Origin: an uncultured Ectothiorhodospiraceae bacterium
Lineage (GTDB): Bacteria; Pseudomonadota; Gammaproteobacteria; Nitrococcales; Nitrococcaceae
DNA: 64,000 nucleotides
NCBI GenBank assembly: GCA_913055565.1
Contig: CAJXKP010000001.1
Coordinates: forward strand, 99,248-163,247
Reading direction: 5' to 3'
Positions within the stretch are counted from its first letter, which is position 1. The number at the start of each line of letters is the position of its first letter. The notes beneath the pieces are model-generated. The model ran no database searches, was not told the DNA's origin, and saw nothing but the letters and a program-made list of their open reading frames with translations. The position numbers were made by a program, and so were the translations under genes. This document shows, one piece after another, positions 18,968 to 28,945 of the stretch.

Positions 18968-20098
18968 ATGACGATCAAAGTTGCCGTGCCCAAGGAAACG
19001 GCCAGCGGTGAACGCCGCGTGGGCCTTGTACCAGGCGTGCTAAAACAGCTCGACAAGCTCGGCGTCGAGGTCCTGATGCAAAAGGGTGCCGGCCTCGACA
19101 GCGGCTTTCGGGACGAGGAATACGAGGGGGTCACACTTGTGGACTCCGCCGACGAGCTCTACAAGCAGGGCCAGGTCTTCCTCAAGGTTCAACCGCCCAC
19201 GGTCGAAGAAGCCGGCAAGCTGCCCGAGGGCAGTGTCCTAATGGGCTTCATGGCGCCCCACGAAGGGGACAGCCGCGTCAAGAATCTGGTCAAGCGTAAG
19301 GTGACCAGCTTTTCCATGGAGCTGGTGCCGCGCATCACACGCGCGCAGAACATTGACGCCCTGTCGTCGCAGGCCAATCTCAGCGGCTACAAGGCCGCCC
19401 TCATGGCCGCCGAACGCAGCCCGCGCATCTTCCCCATGATGACCACCGCCGCCGGAACCATCCGGCCGTCGAAGGTGTTGGTCATGGGCGCTGGCGTGGC
19501 GGGCCTGCAGGCCATCGCCACCGCCCGTCGGCTGGGCGCCATCGTCGAGGCCTACGACGTCCGCTCGGCGACCAAGGAGCAGGTCGAGTCGTTGGGTGGT
19601 AAGTTCGTCGAGACTGGCGTTAGCGCCGAGGGCGAGGGCGGCTACGCGCGCGAGCTCACCGACGACGAGAAGCAAAAGCAGCAGGAGGCCCTGGCCGATC
19701 ACGTCGCCGCCGCCGACGCGGTGATCACCACGGCGGCCATTCCCGGCAAACCGGCGCCGAAACTCATCGATAAGACCACCGTCGATCGTATGAAGGCTGG
19801 CGCCATCATCCTTGATATGGCCGCCGAGACCGGGGGGAACTGCGAGGTTACGCAGGCGGGCAAGGAAGTCGACCAGAACGGCGTCATCGTCTACGGCCCC
19901 AAGAACATATCCAGCGCGGCGGCTACGCACGCGAGCGAGATGTACGCCCGCAACCTGCTGAACCTCCTCAACCTGATCGTTAAGGAAAGCGAGCTGAGTC
20001 TCGACTGGGAGGACCAGGTGTTGGCGGATAGCTGCCTAACGCATGACGGTGAAATCAAGCACGGCCCCACGCGCGAGCGTGTGGAAGGAGGCAAGTAA
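18968..20098 (+). CDS. pntA: NAD(P)+ transhydrogenase subunit alpha part 1 (NAD-binding domain dI)
   Basis: The 376-residue soluble subunit binds NAD(H) in the proton-translocating transhydrogenase. The enzyme uses the proton gradient to drive hydride transfer from NADH to NADP+. The alanine-dehydrogenase-like start (V-P-K-E-T-A-S-G-E-R-R-V), the nucleotide motif M-G-A-G-V-A-G-L-Q-A and the R-Q-D-loop equivalent S-S-Q-A-N-L-S-G-Y-K-A are present. The membrane part of alpha is a separate downstream gene, as in Rhodospirillum and many alphaproteobacteria, rather than fused as in E. coli. GGGAG lies seven bases before the ATG. The stop and the next start share one base. Confidence 0.95.
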   Translation: MTIKVAVPKETASGERRVGLVPGVLKQLDKLGVEVLMQKGAGLDSGFRDEEYEGVTLVDSADELYKQGQVFLKVQPPTVEEAGKLPEGSVLMGFMAPHEGDSRVKNLVKRKVTSFSMELVPRITRAQNIDALSSQANLSGYKAALMAAERSPRIFPMMTTAAGTIRPSKVLVMGAGVAGLQAIATARRLGAIVEAYDVRSATKEQVESLGGKFVETGVSAEGEGGYARELTDDEKQKQQEALADHVAAADAVITTAAIPGKPAPKLIDKTTVDRMKAGAIILDMAAETGGNCEVTQAGKEVDQNGVIVYGPKNISSAAATHASEMYARNLLNLLNLIVKESELSLDWEDQVLADSCLTHDGEIKHGPTRERVEGGK

Positions 20099-20388
20099 TG
20101 GAAATCGAGGGATTCATTGCCCTGTACATCTTCATGCTCGCCGGCTTTACCGGCTTCGAGGTCATCTCGCGCGTGCCGGTAATCCTGCATACCCCGCTCA
20201 TGTCGGGATCCAATTTCGTCCACGGCATCGTGATCGTGGGGGCCATGGTCGCCCTCGGCAGCGCCCAAACGACCGTTGAGCAGATTATCGGCTTCATCGC
20301 GGTGCTACTCGGTGCCGGCAACGCCGTGGGCGGCTACGTGGTCACCGAACGCATGCTCGAGATGTTTAAGAGCAAGGACGAGAAATAA
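20098..20388 (+). CDS. pntAB: NAD(P)+ transhydrogenase subunit alpha part 2 (membrane domain)
   Basis: The 96-residue protein has three hydrophobic helices (about 8-26, 36-60 and 62-82) and the conserved F-x-G-F-E-V-I-S-R-V-P and L-H-T-P-L-M-S-G-S-N motifs of the alpha membrane segment. It forms part of the proton channel dII together with PntB. Its ATG overlaps the pntA stop by one base, and AAGGAGG lies six bases before it, which supports a tightly coupled operon. Confidence 0.95.
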   Translation: MEIEGFIALYIFMLAGFTGFEVISRVPVILHTPLMSGSNFVHGIVIVGAMVALGSAQTTVEQIIGFIAVLLGAGNAVGGYVVTERMLEMFKSKDEK

Positions 20389-20407
20389 CAAGGGGGCCGA
20401 CTAAGCA

Positions 20408-21904
<1,497 letters not shown>

Positions 21905-21928
21905 GACCGGCCAACAAGCCGAGGCAGA

Positions 21929-21961
21929 GAAACGGCCGCTACCAGCGGCCGTTTCTTTTTT
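21929..21961 (+). terminator. Intrinsic terminator of the pnt operon
   Basis: A perfect 12-bp stem, GAAACGGCCGCT (21929-21940) with AGCGGCCGTTTC (21944-21955), has a 3-base loop and is followed by six T residues. It is the clearest intrinsic terminator in the window. Confidence 0.93.
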
Positions 21962-22057
21962 CGGCTCCCGCATTAGCATCCGCTAACGGCAACGCGGCTG
22001 GCGCTCTGTTACGATCTACCCAATGACAAACGCCGGCCGCATCACCCAGGAGGCCCT

Positions 22058-22474
22058 ATGAGTACACCCGACGAGCAGACCCTTGATCAACTGCGCATGG
22101 ACGGCGATAACCTTTATCGCGAGGAGAACTACACCGATCGTCGGGTCGGTAGCATACAGCGCATGGTGCCCATCACGAGCGACGGCGAGGACGACCCCGA
22201 GCGCGGGATCGTCTATCTGGGCCATACCCAGGTCATGACGCCCGCCGGTGCCCTGCCGCTCAACTTCGAGCTAGAGGTCGGCTCGTTGGCCGAGGCGATT
22301 GAGGCCTTCCCGACGGCGGCCAGCCGGGCACTCGAGGACACCATGAAGCAGCTCGAAGAGATGCAGCGCGAGCAGCAGGGCTCGGGCATCGTGACACCCG
22401 ATCAGATGGGTGGCGGTGGCATGGGCGGCGGCCAAGGCGGCGGCATGCCGGGCGGCGGTTTCCAGCTTCGCTAG
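22058..22474 (+). CDS. Uncharacterised protein with Gly/Met-rich tail
   Basis: This 138-residue soluble protein is not one I can name. It has an acidic mixed alpha/beta body with a helical stretch at about 80-110 (S-L-A-E-A-I-E-A-F-P, then E-D-T-M-K-Q-L-E-E-M-Q). The tail, about 118-136, is built almost only of glycine with spaced methionines, resembling the disordered GGM tail of GroEL. A strong CAGGAGG ribosome site lies just before the ATG, and the gene has its own gap after the pnt terminator. There is no signal peptide or membrane helix. The next gene follows after 12 bases. Confidence 0.75.
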   Translation: MSTPDEQTLDQLRMDGDNLYREENYTDRRVGSIQRMVPITSDGEDDPERGIVYLGHTQVMTPAGALPLNFELEVGSLAEAIEAFPTAASRALEDTMKQLEEMQREQQGSGIVTPDQMGGGGMGGGQGGGMPGGGFQLR

Positions 22475-22486
22475 GCCGCTGGACCC

Positions 22487-23062
22487 ATGAGCCAGGACAT
22501 CGATGACGCCGCCGAGCGGCTCTGGGCCTTCGCCGTTGCCGTCTACGAGGACGACGCGATCAAGTCGCATTGCCTGAGCATCCAGGCGCGCTACGGACTC
22601 AGCATCTCGATCCTGCTCGGCAGTATCTGGGCCGGCGCCAACGGTTACGGACGCCTCGGGGCGACCCATCTCGAGATGGCCATTCGGCGAGGCGTCGAGT
22701 GGCACCGCGAGATCATCGAACCGATGCGATCCCTTCGCTGGCGTCTGCGTCAGCAACCCCCTCCCGGGCTTGAGGGGCGTACGGAATCGCTACGCCATCG
22801 GCTGCTGGACGAGGAGCTAGAAGCCGAGCGCATCGAGCAGCGCCTGTTGCTGGAGGATTTCCCGGCCGACGCCCCGGTTGCCGAGGAAGGCGAGCAGTGG
22901 CGTGACGCCGCCGCCAACGCCGCCTGCTATACCCGTAAGAGCTGCCCCCAACCCGAGCAGCCGGCCCTTAAATCGCTCGGGGTCATCTTACACAGCGTCT
23001 TTCCGGCCATAGCGGCCGAGGACCTGGAGCGCGAGGCCGAAGCCTTTTGGCGAGGGCGGTGA
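22487..23062 (+). CDS. TIGR02444/DUF2390 family protein
   Basis: The 191-residue protein matches the TIGR02444 family of gammaproteobacteria. Its N terminus reads L-W-A-F-A-V-A-V-Y, followed by C-L-S-I-Q-A-R-Y-G-L-S-I-S-I-L-L and W-H-R-E-I-I-E-P-M-R-S-L-R-W-R-L. The fold is mostly helical and the function is unknown. It lies 12 bases after the Gly/Met-tail gene, so they probably share a transcript. It is convergent with the DnaJ-related gene 14 bases away. Confidence 0.82.
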   Translation: MSQDIDDAAERLWAFAVAVYEDDAIKSHCLSIQARYGLSISILLGSIWAGANGYGRLGATHLEMAIRRGVEWHREIIEPMRSLRWRLRQQPPPGLEGRTESLRHRLLDEELEAERIEQRLLLEDFPADAPVAEEGEQWRDAAANAACYTRKSCPQPEQPALKSLGVILHSVFPAIAAEDLEREAEAFWRGR

Positions 23063-23076
23063 CGGGTTCGACGGCC

Positions 23077-23658
23077 CTACAAACCGAGTTGGGCCATGGC
23101 GTCATGGATCTCCTGGATACGCTGAGTATCGCCACCACGGTCCGGATGGTGCTGCATGACCAAACGCCTGTAGGTCGCCTTAATCTCGTCATCGGTAACT
23201 GGATCACTAAGCCCGAGGCTAGCTAACGCTGACTCACGGCGCTCATCCCCGCGCTTGATGAGCCGCCAGAATTCCCCCATTAGCCGCTCGATCCGGTCGC
23301 GATCCAATTCCAGATTCGACCGATCCAAGTAGAAGGCGCGTACGGGGTCGGTCGTGTCCAACGAACCACCATCCGCTGCGGTTTGCGGCAGTGATCGTAG
23401 CCGACAGCGCAGACAGCCCACTTCCACTTGGCTGTCCGTGAGCGTCGCATCCAGGCAATACAGGACATGGAAGAGGATGAAATGCGTCCGATACAGCGAC
23501 ACGGGATCACTCAGAGCGTCGTCATCAAACTCGGCGAGATCGTCGTCGCGCTGCAGGGCACGGATCAGGTCGAACTCACTGAGCCCCTCGGGGTGCGCGC
23601 GCAGTAACGCGAGCAGCGGCGCCTCAATATGGGGCCATGGATGCGCTGCCTCTGCCAT
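23077..23658 (-). CDS. DnaJ-related protein
   Basis: The 193-residue protein combines an N-terminal DNAJ-related domain (L-L-A-L-L-R-A-H-P-E-G-L-S-E-F-D-L-I, then H-F-I-L-F-H-V-L-Y-C-L) with a short C-terminal J-domain. The J-domain keeps the H-P-D motif in Q-H-H-P-D-R-G-G-D, which is needed to stimulate DnaK ATPase. It is thus a likely DnaK co-chaperone, with the client unknown. The zinc-finger and C-terminal domains of classical DnaJ are absent. It is divergent from priA across a 339-base gap. Confidence 0.85.
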   Translation of the reverse strand: MAEAAHPWPHIEAPLLALLRAHPEGLSEFDLIRALQRDDDLAEFDDDALSDPVSLYRTHFILFHVLYCLDATLTDSQVEVGCLRCRLRSLPQTAADGGSLDTTDPVRAFYLDRSNLELDRDRIERLMGEFWRLIKRGDERRESALASLGLSDPVTDDEIKATYRRLVMQHHPDRGGDTQRIQEIHDAMAQLGL

Positions 23659-23997
23659 GCGATGAGTCTAGCATCTATCGGATGATAGGCATCGATAGCC
23701 GCCGAGTTATCCACTGGACTAATCGGTCGTCAAGACTTGACAAAGCCCCTGACCGCCTAAACCGCCATTTAGCCGGCGCTGCAACCCGGAATCTCGTAAG
23801 TCCCTGTTTTTAATAACTAACGCAACTACTGGTGGGTTTCTCGCCAATGCAAAGACCAGCTCACCACAACGGGGACTTACGTCATTCCCGCCCATTTTCT
23901 CCACATATTTATCCACAACTTCTGTGGACGAACGTGAGCTTGATAACCCACCGCGTGGCGGCGATCATCCACCCGCCAAACCCAGCGGTTGGAACCC
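23659..23997. promoter_or_regulatory. DnaA-box cluster and long inverted repeat upstream of priA
   Basis: This 339-base divergent gap is more AT-rich than its surroundings and contains no credible gene. Three DnaA-like boxes fall within 35 bases: TTCTCCACA (23897-23905), a perfect TTATCCACA (23909-23917) and the inverted TGTGGACGA (23923-23931). A further TTATCCACT is at 23707-23715. Separately, CGTAAGTCCC (23795-23804) and GGGACTTACG (23872-23881) form a perfect 10-bp inverted repeat that extends inwards with one mismatch. It encloses a TGGTG/CACCA pair (23830-23834 with 23862-23866). Confidence 0.6.
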
Positions 23998-26196
23998 ATG
24001 CCTCAGCCCAACGTGCGCATCGCCGTACCCGGCCCTTTCTACGAGGGCTTCGATTACGCCTGGCCCCATGATGGCCTAGCGCCTCGACGCGGCATGCGGG
24101 TCCGAGTGGGATTTGGCCGCCGTGAATGTGTCGGTCTCATCGTGGCCACCGACGTCGAGACCAGCATCGCCGAGTCACGCCTGCGCGAGGTCAGCGATGC
24201 CCTCGACATCAGCCCCGTGCTCGCCGAACCGCTGCTGGATTTCATCCTATGGGCGGCGCGCTATTACCACTACCCACCGGGGGACGCCATTTATACCGCG
24301 CTACCCCGTTGGCTGCGCGAGGGCCGCCCGGCAGAGCCCAGTAACGAGACCTACTGGCAACTGACCGACGCCGGGCGTGACATGGACCCGGACACGCTCG
24401 CGCGGCGGGCGCGCCGCCAGGCGAGCCTCCTCGCCCGCCTCCAGGCCCGTGGCGAACTGGGCGCCGGGCATTTCCCCGAGGGCCAGGGCGATTGGCGCGG
24501 CGGCCTCCAACGCCTCACCGAGCGCGGCCTGGCCGAGCCCATCAGCCGCCCCGCCTACGCCCTCATACGTGGCCACGGCACCGCCAGCGCACCGGCGCTC
24601 AACGCCGACCAGGCCACAGCGGCCCGCGCCCTCAGTGGCGAGCAAGGCTTCCAGACCGTACTGCTCGACGGCGTCACGGGCAGCGGTAAAACGGCCGTCT
24701 ACCTGGCCGCTATTGAGGACATCCTGGCACGTGGCCTTCAGGTGTTGGTGATCGTTCCGGAGATCGGGCTCACGCCGCAATTGGTAGACCGGTTCGCGGA
24801 GCGCCTGGACCACCCTCTCGTCGTGCTCCATTCCGGGCTCAGTGACGGCGAGCGCCTGGGGGCCTGGCTCGCAGCGCGCGACGGCGAGGCCGGCGTGATC
24901 ATCGGCACCCGATCGGCGGTGTTCACCCCCCTGGCACGGCCCGGCTTAATCGTCGTTGATGAAGAGCACGACACGTCCCTGAAACAGCAGGAGGGCTTTC
25001 GCTATCAGGCGCGCGACATGGCCGTGGCTCGAGCCAGCCGCCTAGCCATCCCGGTCGCGCTCGGCTCTGCGACCCCTTCCCTGGAGAGCCTCGATAACGT
25101 CCGCCGAGGTCGCTATCATCATCGACGACTCCCTGCGCGCGCCACCGGCGCCGCCATGCCAGCATTTCGTCTCCTCGATATTCGCGGACGCTCCCTGCGC
25201 CACGGGCTATCGGCGGCCCTTTTGGAGCAGACCCGCGAGCACCTCGATCAAGGCGGGCAGGTACTGCTGTTCCTCAATCGCCGCGGCTATGCGCCAACGC
25301 TGCTCTGTCATGAGTGCGGCTGGGTTGCAGAGTGTCAGCGCTGCGATGCGCGCTATACCTACCATCAGGCCGGGCGCCGGCTCCACTGCCATCACTGCGA
25401 TTCAGCGGGCGGCGTGCCGATCGCGTGCCCGGCCTGCGCCAGCCCGGATCTCAGGGCGGTGGGCGTCGGCACCGAGCGCCTGGAGGAGGTGCTGTCCGAA
25501 GAGCTCCCCGAGACTGCACTCGTGCGCATCGACCGCGATAGTACCCGCCGCAAAGGCGAGTTCGAGCGACGTCTGGAGCGCGCGCGCAACGGTGATGCTC
25601 GCCTGCTCCTCGGGACCCAGATGCTAGCCAAGGGCCACCACCTGCCGGCCGTGACCATGGTTGGCATCATCGACGCCGACCAGGGCCTGTTCGGTAGCGA
25701 TTTTCGCGCCCCCGAACGCCTCGCGCAGCTCATTATCCAGGTTGCCGGCCGCGCCGGGCGTGCGGACCGCCCCGGCGAGGTCGCCATCCAGACCCATCAG
25801 CCCGAGCATCCCCTGCTACAACAACTCATCCAACGCGGCTACCCAGCGTTCGCCGCCGATGCCCTCGCGGAGCGTCAGCAAGCGGGGCTACCCCCCTTTA
25901 GCGCCCTCGCCCTGCTGCGCGCTGAGGCCGTCACCGAGGAGGCACCCGAGGCATTTCTGGCTGAGGCCGCCGAGCTGGCCGGCGCCGCGCGCGAGGTGGG
26001 CGTCCATTGCCTGGGCCCTATGCCAGCCCCGATGCCGCGCCGGGCAGGGCGCTATCGGGCGCAATTGCTACTCCAGAGCACCGAGCGTCAACCGCTCCAG
26101 CGCCTGCTCGCGCGCATGACCCCAATGCTGAAGGGGCTCGACCATGCACGGCGTGTGCGTTGGTCGCTCGATGTTGACCCCGCCGAGATGCTTTAG
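23998..26196 (+). CDS. priA: Primosomal replication restart helicase PriA
   Basis: The 732-residue superfamily 2 helicase loads the replisome at stalled forks. It has Walker A G-V-T-G-S-G-K-T, the D-E-E-H box, and a zinc region with paired C-x2-C motifs (C-H-E-C, C-Q-R-C, C-H-H-C, C-P-A-C). Helicase motifs V-VI (L-L-G-T-Q-M-L-A-K-G-H and Q-V-A-G-R-A-G-R) follow. An in-frame TTG lies nine bases before the ATG at 23998; ATG is preferred because it gives M-P-Q-P-N-V-R-I-A-V-P, the usual start. Repeat A copy 2 and argS follow. Confidence 0.95.
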   Translation: MPQPNVRIAVPGPFYEGFDYAWPHDGLAPRRGMRVRVGFGRRECVGLIVATDVETSIAESRLREVSDALDISPVLAEPLLDFILWAARYYHYPPGDAIYTALPRWLREGRPAEPSNETYWQLTDAGRDMDPDTLARRARRQASLLARLQARGELGAGHFPEGQGDWRGGLQRLTERGLAEPISRPAYALIRGHGTASAPALNADQATAARALSGEQGFQTVLLDGVTGSGKTAVYLAAIEDILARGLQVLVIVPEIGLTPQLVDRFAERLDHPLVVLHSGLSDGERLGAWLAARDGEAGVIIGTRSAVFTPLARPGLIVVDEEHDTSLKQQEGFRYQARDMAVARASRLAIPVALGSATPSLESLDNVRRGRYHHRRLPARATGAAMPAFRLLDIRGRSLRHGLSAALLEQTREHLDQGGQVLLFLNRRGYAPTLLCHECGWVAECQRCDARYTYHQAGRRLHCHHCDSAGGVPIACPACASPDLRAVGVGTERLEEVLSEELPETALVRIDRDSTRRKGEFERRLERARNGDARLLLGTQMLAKGHHLPAVTMVGIIDADQGLFGSDFRAPERLAQLIIQVAGRAGRADRPGEVAIQTHQPEHPLLQQLIQRGYPAFAADALAERQQAGLPPFSALALLRAEAVTEEAPEAFLAEAAELAGAAREVGVHCLGPMPAPMPRRAGRYRAQLLLQSTERQPLQRLLARMTPMLKGLDHARRVRWSLDVDPAEML

Positions 26197-26199
26197 CGG

Positions 26200-26363
26200 C
26201 AGCAATTCTAATTATGTGCCCCCAGGAGGGCGCGTGGTCGCGTTACTCCCTGCCGAGGGCGTCTGCGGCCACGGAAGGCCGCCGTCGAGCCTCCAGGGAG
26301 GGTTTATGGCGTCCCTCGGCAGGGGTAACGCGACCACCTCGAAGGCCAACATGAGAATTGCTG
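26200..26363. repeat. Palindromic repeat family A, copy 2 (arms swapped)
   Basis: The 164-bp element starts with CAGCAATTCTAAT four bases after the priA stop and ends with ATGAGAATTGCTG. A perfect 11-bp inverted pair CCTGCCGAGGG/CCCTCGGCAGG flanks a core with a GCGGCC/GGCCGC hairpin and a CCTCC/GGAGG hairpin. The core points the same way as in copies 1 and 3. The left arm here (CCAGGAGGGCGCG type) is the right arm of the other copies, and the right arm (TTGGCCTTCGAGG type) is their left arm. Confidence 0.88.
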
Positions 26364-26443
26364 CTGTAGCGGCCTCACTATCTTGCACACCGTTGGTGAG
26401 CGCGCATAATGGCGGGCTTACCCGAGCGCGGCAGCTGTGGCCC

Positions 26444-28204
26444 ATGAAGCATCAGATCGCCCAGGACTTGCGCCAAGCCCTGGATCACCTCCAGAACCAA
26501 GGACAATTGCCGGCGGAAGCCGACGTCGCTGTTCAAGTCGAGCGCGGGCGCGGCGAAGAGCACGGCGATTTCGCCACTAATACCGCTATGCGCCTGGCCA
26601 AGCCAGCCAAGCGCTCGCCACGCGACATCGCCTTCGAGATCATCAATGCCCTGCCCGCTAACCCCTACGTCGAGCGCGTCGAGGTGGCCGGGCCCGGCTT
26701 CATTAATTTCTTCCTGACCGATGATGCCGCCCTGGCAGCGGTGGCGGCGGTCTGGCAACAGCGCGAAGCGTACGGTCGCTGCAACGCGGGTGACGGCCGC
26801 GATGTCCTCATCGAGTTCGTCTCCGCGAACCCCACGGGACCGCTACACGTCGGCCACGGGCGTGGCGCGGCCTTCGGCAGCGCTCTCGCCTCGGTTCTGG
26901 CGGCAGCGGGTTTTAGCGTCCATCGCGAGTACTACGTCAACGACGTCGGACGGCAGACTGACATCCTGACCGCCAGCGTGTTCGTGCGCTATCGACAACA
27001 GCTCGGTGCCGCCATCGCCTTCCCATCGAACGGCTATCAGGGCGACTACATTCGGCGTATCGCTGAGACCCTCGCGGGCGAGGAAGGCGAGGCCTATAGC
27101 CTCGATGATGCGGCGCTCACCGGCGAGCTTCCCCCGGACGAGGCGGCCGGCGGCGATCCTGATCGCCATGTCGATGCCCTGGTGGCAGCGACACGCCGCG
27201 AGCTCGGCGAGGCGCGCTTCGGCGAGCTACGCCAGCGCGCCTTGACCTGGATCCTCGACGATATCGCGGATGACCTGTCGAGCTTCGGGGTCTCCTTCGA
27301 TCAGTGGTTCTCGGAGCGATCACTTGTCGATTCGGGTACGGTGGCGCACATGCTCGAGCGCCTTCAGGCCGCGGGGCATCTCTACGAGGCCGACGGCGCG
27401 ACCTGGTTCCGCGCCACGGTACTTGGTGATGACAAGGACCGCGTCGTGCGCCGTAGCGACGGCGTTACCACCTACTTCGCCTCCGACATCGCCTACCACG
27501 TGGATAAGCTTGAGCGCGGCCCGAGCCAGGCCATCGACGTCTTCGGCGCCGATCACCACGGCTACATGGCGCGTGTCCGCGCGGCCGTCGAGGCCTTCGG
27601 CTATGGCCGCGACCGCCTCGAATTCCGCTTGGTACAGTTCGCCGTCCTCTACCGCGATGGCGAGAAGGTACCGATGTCGACGCGCTCGGGGCGCTTCGTC
27701 ACGCTGCGTGAGCTCCGCGAGGAGGTCGGCAATGACGCCGCGCGCTTCTTCTACGTCATGCGCCGCCCGGAGCAGCACCTCGACTTCGACCTGGATCTGG
27801 CCAAATCGGAGTCTGCGGATAACCCGGTCTACTACGTCCAGTACGCCCATGCCCGTATCTGCAGTGTCATGGCCCAGCTCGCCGATAAGGGATGGAGTCA
27901 TGACACCGAGGCCGGGCTAGCCGCCCTGCAGCGCCTGACCGCAGACCACGAGACCGCGCTCGCCACCGAGATCGGTCGCTATCCCGAGGTCATCGAGAAT
28001 GCCGCGCTCGCCCACGAGCCCCACCAGCTCGCCAATTACCTGCGCGATCTGGCGAACGCCTTCCACACCTACTACAACGCCTACCCGTTCATCGTCGACG
28101 ACACCGAGCTGCGCGATGCCCGGCTTAGCCTCATCCGGGCGGCACGCCAGGTGCTTCGCAACGGCCTAGACATACTGGGTGTCACGGCGCCGGAGCGGAT
28201 GTAG
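26444..28204 (+). CDS. argS: Arginine-tRNA ligase
   Basis: The 586-residue class I synthetase charges tRNA-Arg. It has the N-terminal Add-1 domain, the HIGH-equivalent H-V-G-H-G-R-G, and M-S-T-R-S-G in place of KMSKS, as usual for ArgS. The C-terminal anticodon-binding domain carries A-F-H-T-Y-Y-N. The open frame reaches back into priA and across repeat A. The ATG at 26444 gives M-K-H-Q-I-A-Q-D-L, which matches the normal length, so the upstream part is rejected. A SPOR-domain gene follows after two bases. Confidence 0.95.
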   Translation: MKHQIAQDLRQALDHLQNQGQLPAEADVAVQVERGRGEEHGDFATNTAMRLAKPAKRSPRDIAFEIINALPANPYVERVEVAGPGFINFFLTDDAALAAVAAVWQQREAYGRCNAGDGRDVLIEFVSANPTGPLHVGHGRGAAFGSALASVLAAAGFSVHREYYVNDVGRQTDILTASVFVRYRQQLGAAIAFPSNGYQGDYIRRIAETLAGEEGEAYSLDDAALTGELPPDEAAGGDPDRHVDALVAATRRELGEARFGELRQRALTWILDDIADDLSSFGVSFDQWFSERSLVDSGTVAHMLERLQAAGHLYEADGATWFRATVLGDDKDRVVRRSDGVTTYFASDIAYHVDKLERGPSQAIDVFGADHHGYMARVRAAVEAFGYGRDRLEFRLVQFAVLYRDGEKVPMSTRSGRFVTLRELREEVGNDAARFFYVMRRPEQHLDFDLDLAKSESADNPVYYVQYAHARICSVMAQLADKGWSHDTEAGLAALQRLTADHETALATEIGRYPEVIENAALAHEPHQLANYLRDLANAFHTYYNAYPFIVDDTELRDARLSLIRAARQVLRNGLDILGVTAPERM

Positions 28205-28206
28205 TC

Positions 28207-28920
28207 ATGGCGCAGCAGCGACGCAAGAGCGGCCAGGCGCGCAAGCGTAAGCCCCAGAGCAACAAGCGCAGCGTACCGGGCTGGCTCTGGGGACTCGGCG
28301 GCCTGGCAATAGGGCTTTTCGTAGCGCTGATCGTCAACCTGGAGCTGAACACCGATAGCGAGGATCTGGACGGCATCCTCAACGGCGAGCCCACAAGAAA
28401 GACCACCGATGGCAGCGGTGATAACGGCAACGACCGCGAGCGGACCGCCGACGGGCCGGATGCGAGCACGCCGAGCCAGAGCGAGGACTCGAAAAAGCCC
28501 GAGTTTGAGTTCTACAAGGTCCTACCGGAACAGGAGGTGGCGGTTCCTAGTAACGACGGCACAGCGGCTGATCGTGAACGTAGCGCTGCCGACTCACCCA
28601 CGGGTGACGGCAGGGTCGAGCCAGCACCAACGCCACCCTCGGAATCAGCGGATTCAGCGACTGCCCAGGGTGAGGGCAGCGTCACCAACCTCGTGCTGCA
28701 GGCCGGTTCCTTTCAAGAGTTGGGTGCGGCTGATCGTATGAAGGCCGAGCTGGCGCTCTTGGGGGTCGAGGCCCGCATCGAGAGCGCCAGCCTGGAGGGC
28801 GGCGAGACCTGGCATCGGGTGCGCGCCGGCCCCTATAGCGACCAAAAGCGCGTCAACGAACTCCGCCAGCGACTACGCTCCAACGATATCGACACCATCA
28901 TCTTAACCCGCAAGGAGTAG
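28207..28920 (+). CDS. SPOR domain protein (FtsN-like)
   Basis: The 237-residue protein has a short basic cytoplasmic start rich in K/R/Q and one membrane helix at about 27-45 (W-L-W-G-L-G-G-L-A-I-G-L-F). A long low-complexity acidic/proline linker precedes a C-terminal SPOR domain (L-Q-A-G-S-F-Q-E-L-G-A-A-D, then H-R-V-R-A-G-P-Y). SPOR domains bind septal peptidoglycan stripped of stem peptides. The priA-argS-SPOR order matches FtsN loci of pseudomonads, so it is probably the divisome activator FtsN. The hslVU genes that often follow are absent. Confidence 0.85.
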   Translation: MAQQRRKSGQARKRKPQSNKRSVPGWLWGLGGLAIGLFVALIVNLELNTDSEDLDGILNGEPTRKTTDGSGDNGNDRERTADGPDASTPSQSEDSKKPEFEFYKVLPEQEVAVPSNDGTAADRERSAADSPTGDGRVEPAPTPPSESADSATAQGEGSVTNLVLQAGSFQELGAADRMKAELALLGVEARIESASLEGGETWHRVRAGPYSDQKRVNELRQRLRSNDIDTIILTRKE

Positions 28921-28945
28921 TGGAGCCGCTGGCGCTCGGTCGTTA

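Noticed and set aside
17653..19011. 452-residue plus-strand frame crossing the sigma/anti-sigma and HNH genes into pntA
   Set aside because: It runs antisense to two supported genes and overlaps the pntA start; the composition is shadow-like.
23719..23916. 65-residue minus-strand frame upstream of priA
   Set aside because: It crosses the DnaA-box and inverted-repeat region, lacks a ribosome site and has no family resemblance.
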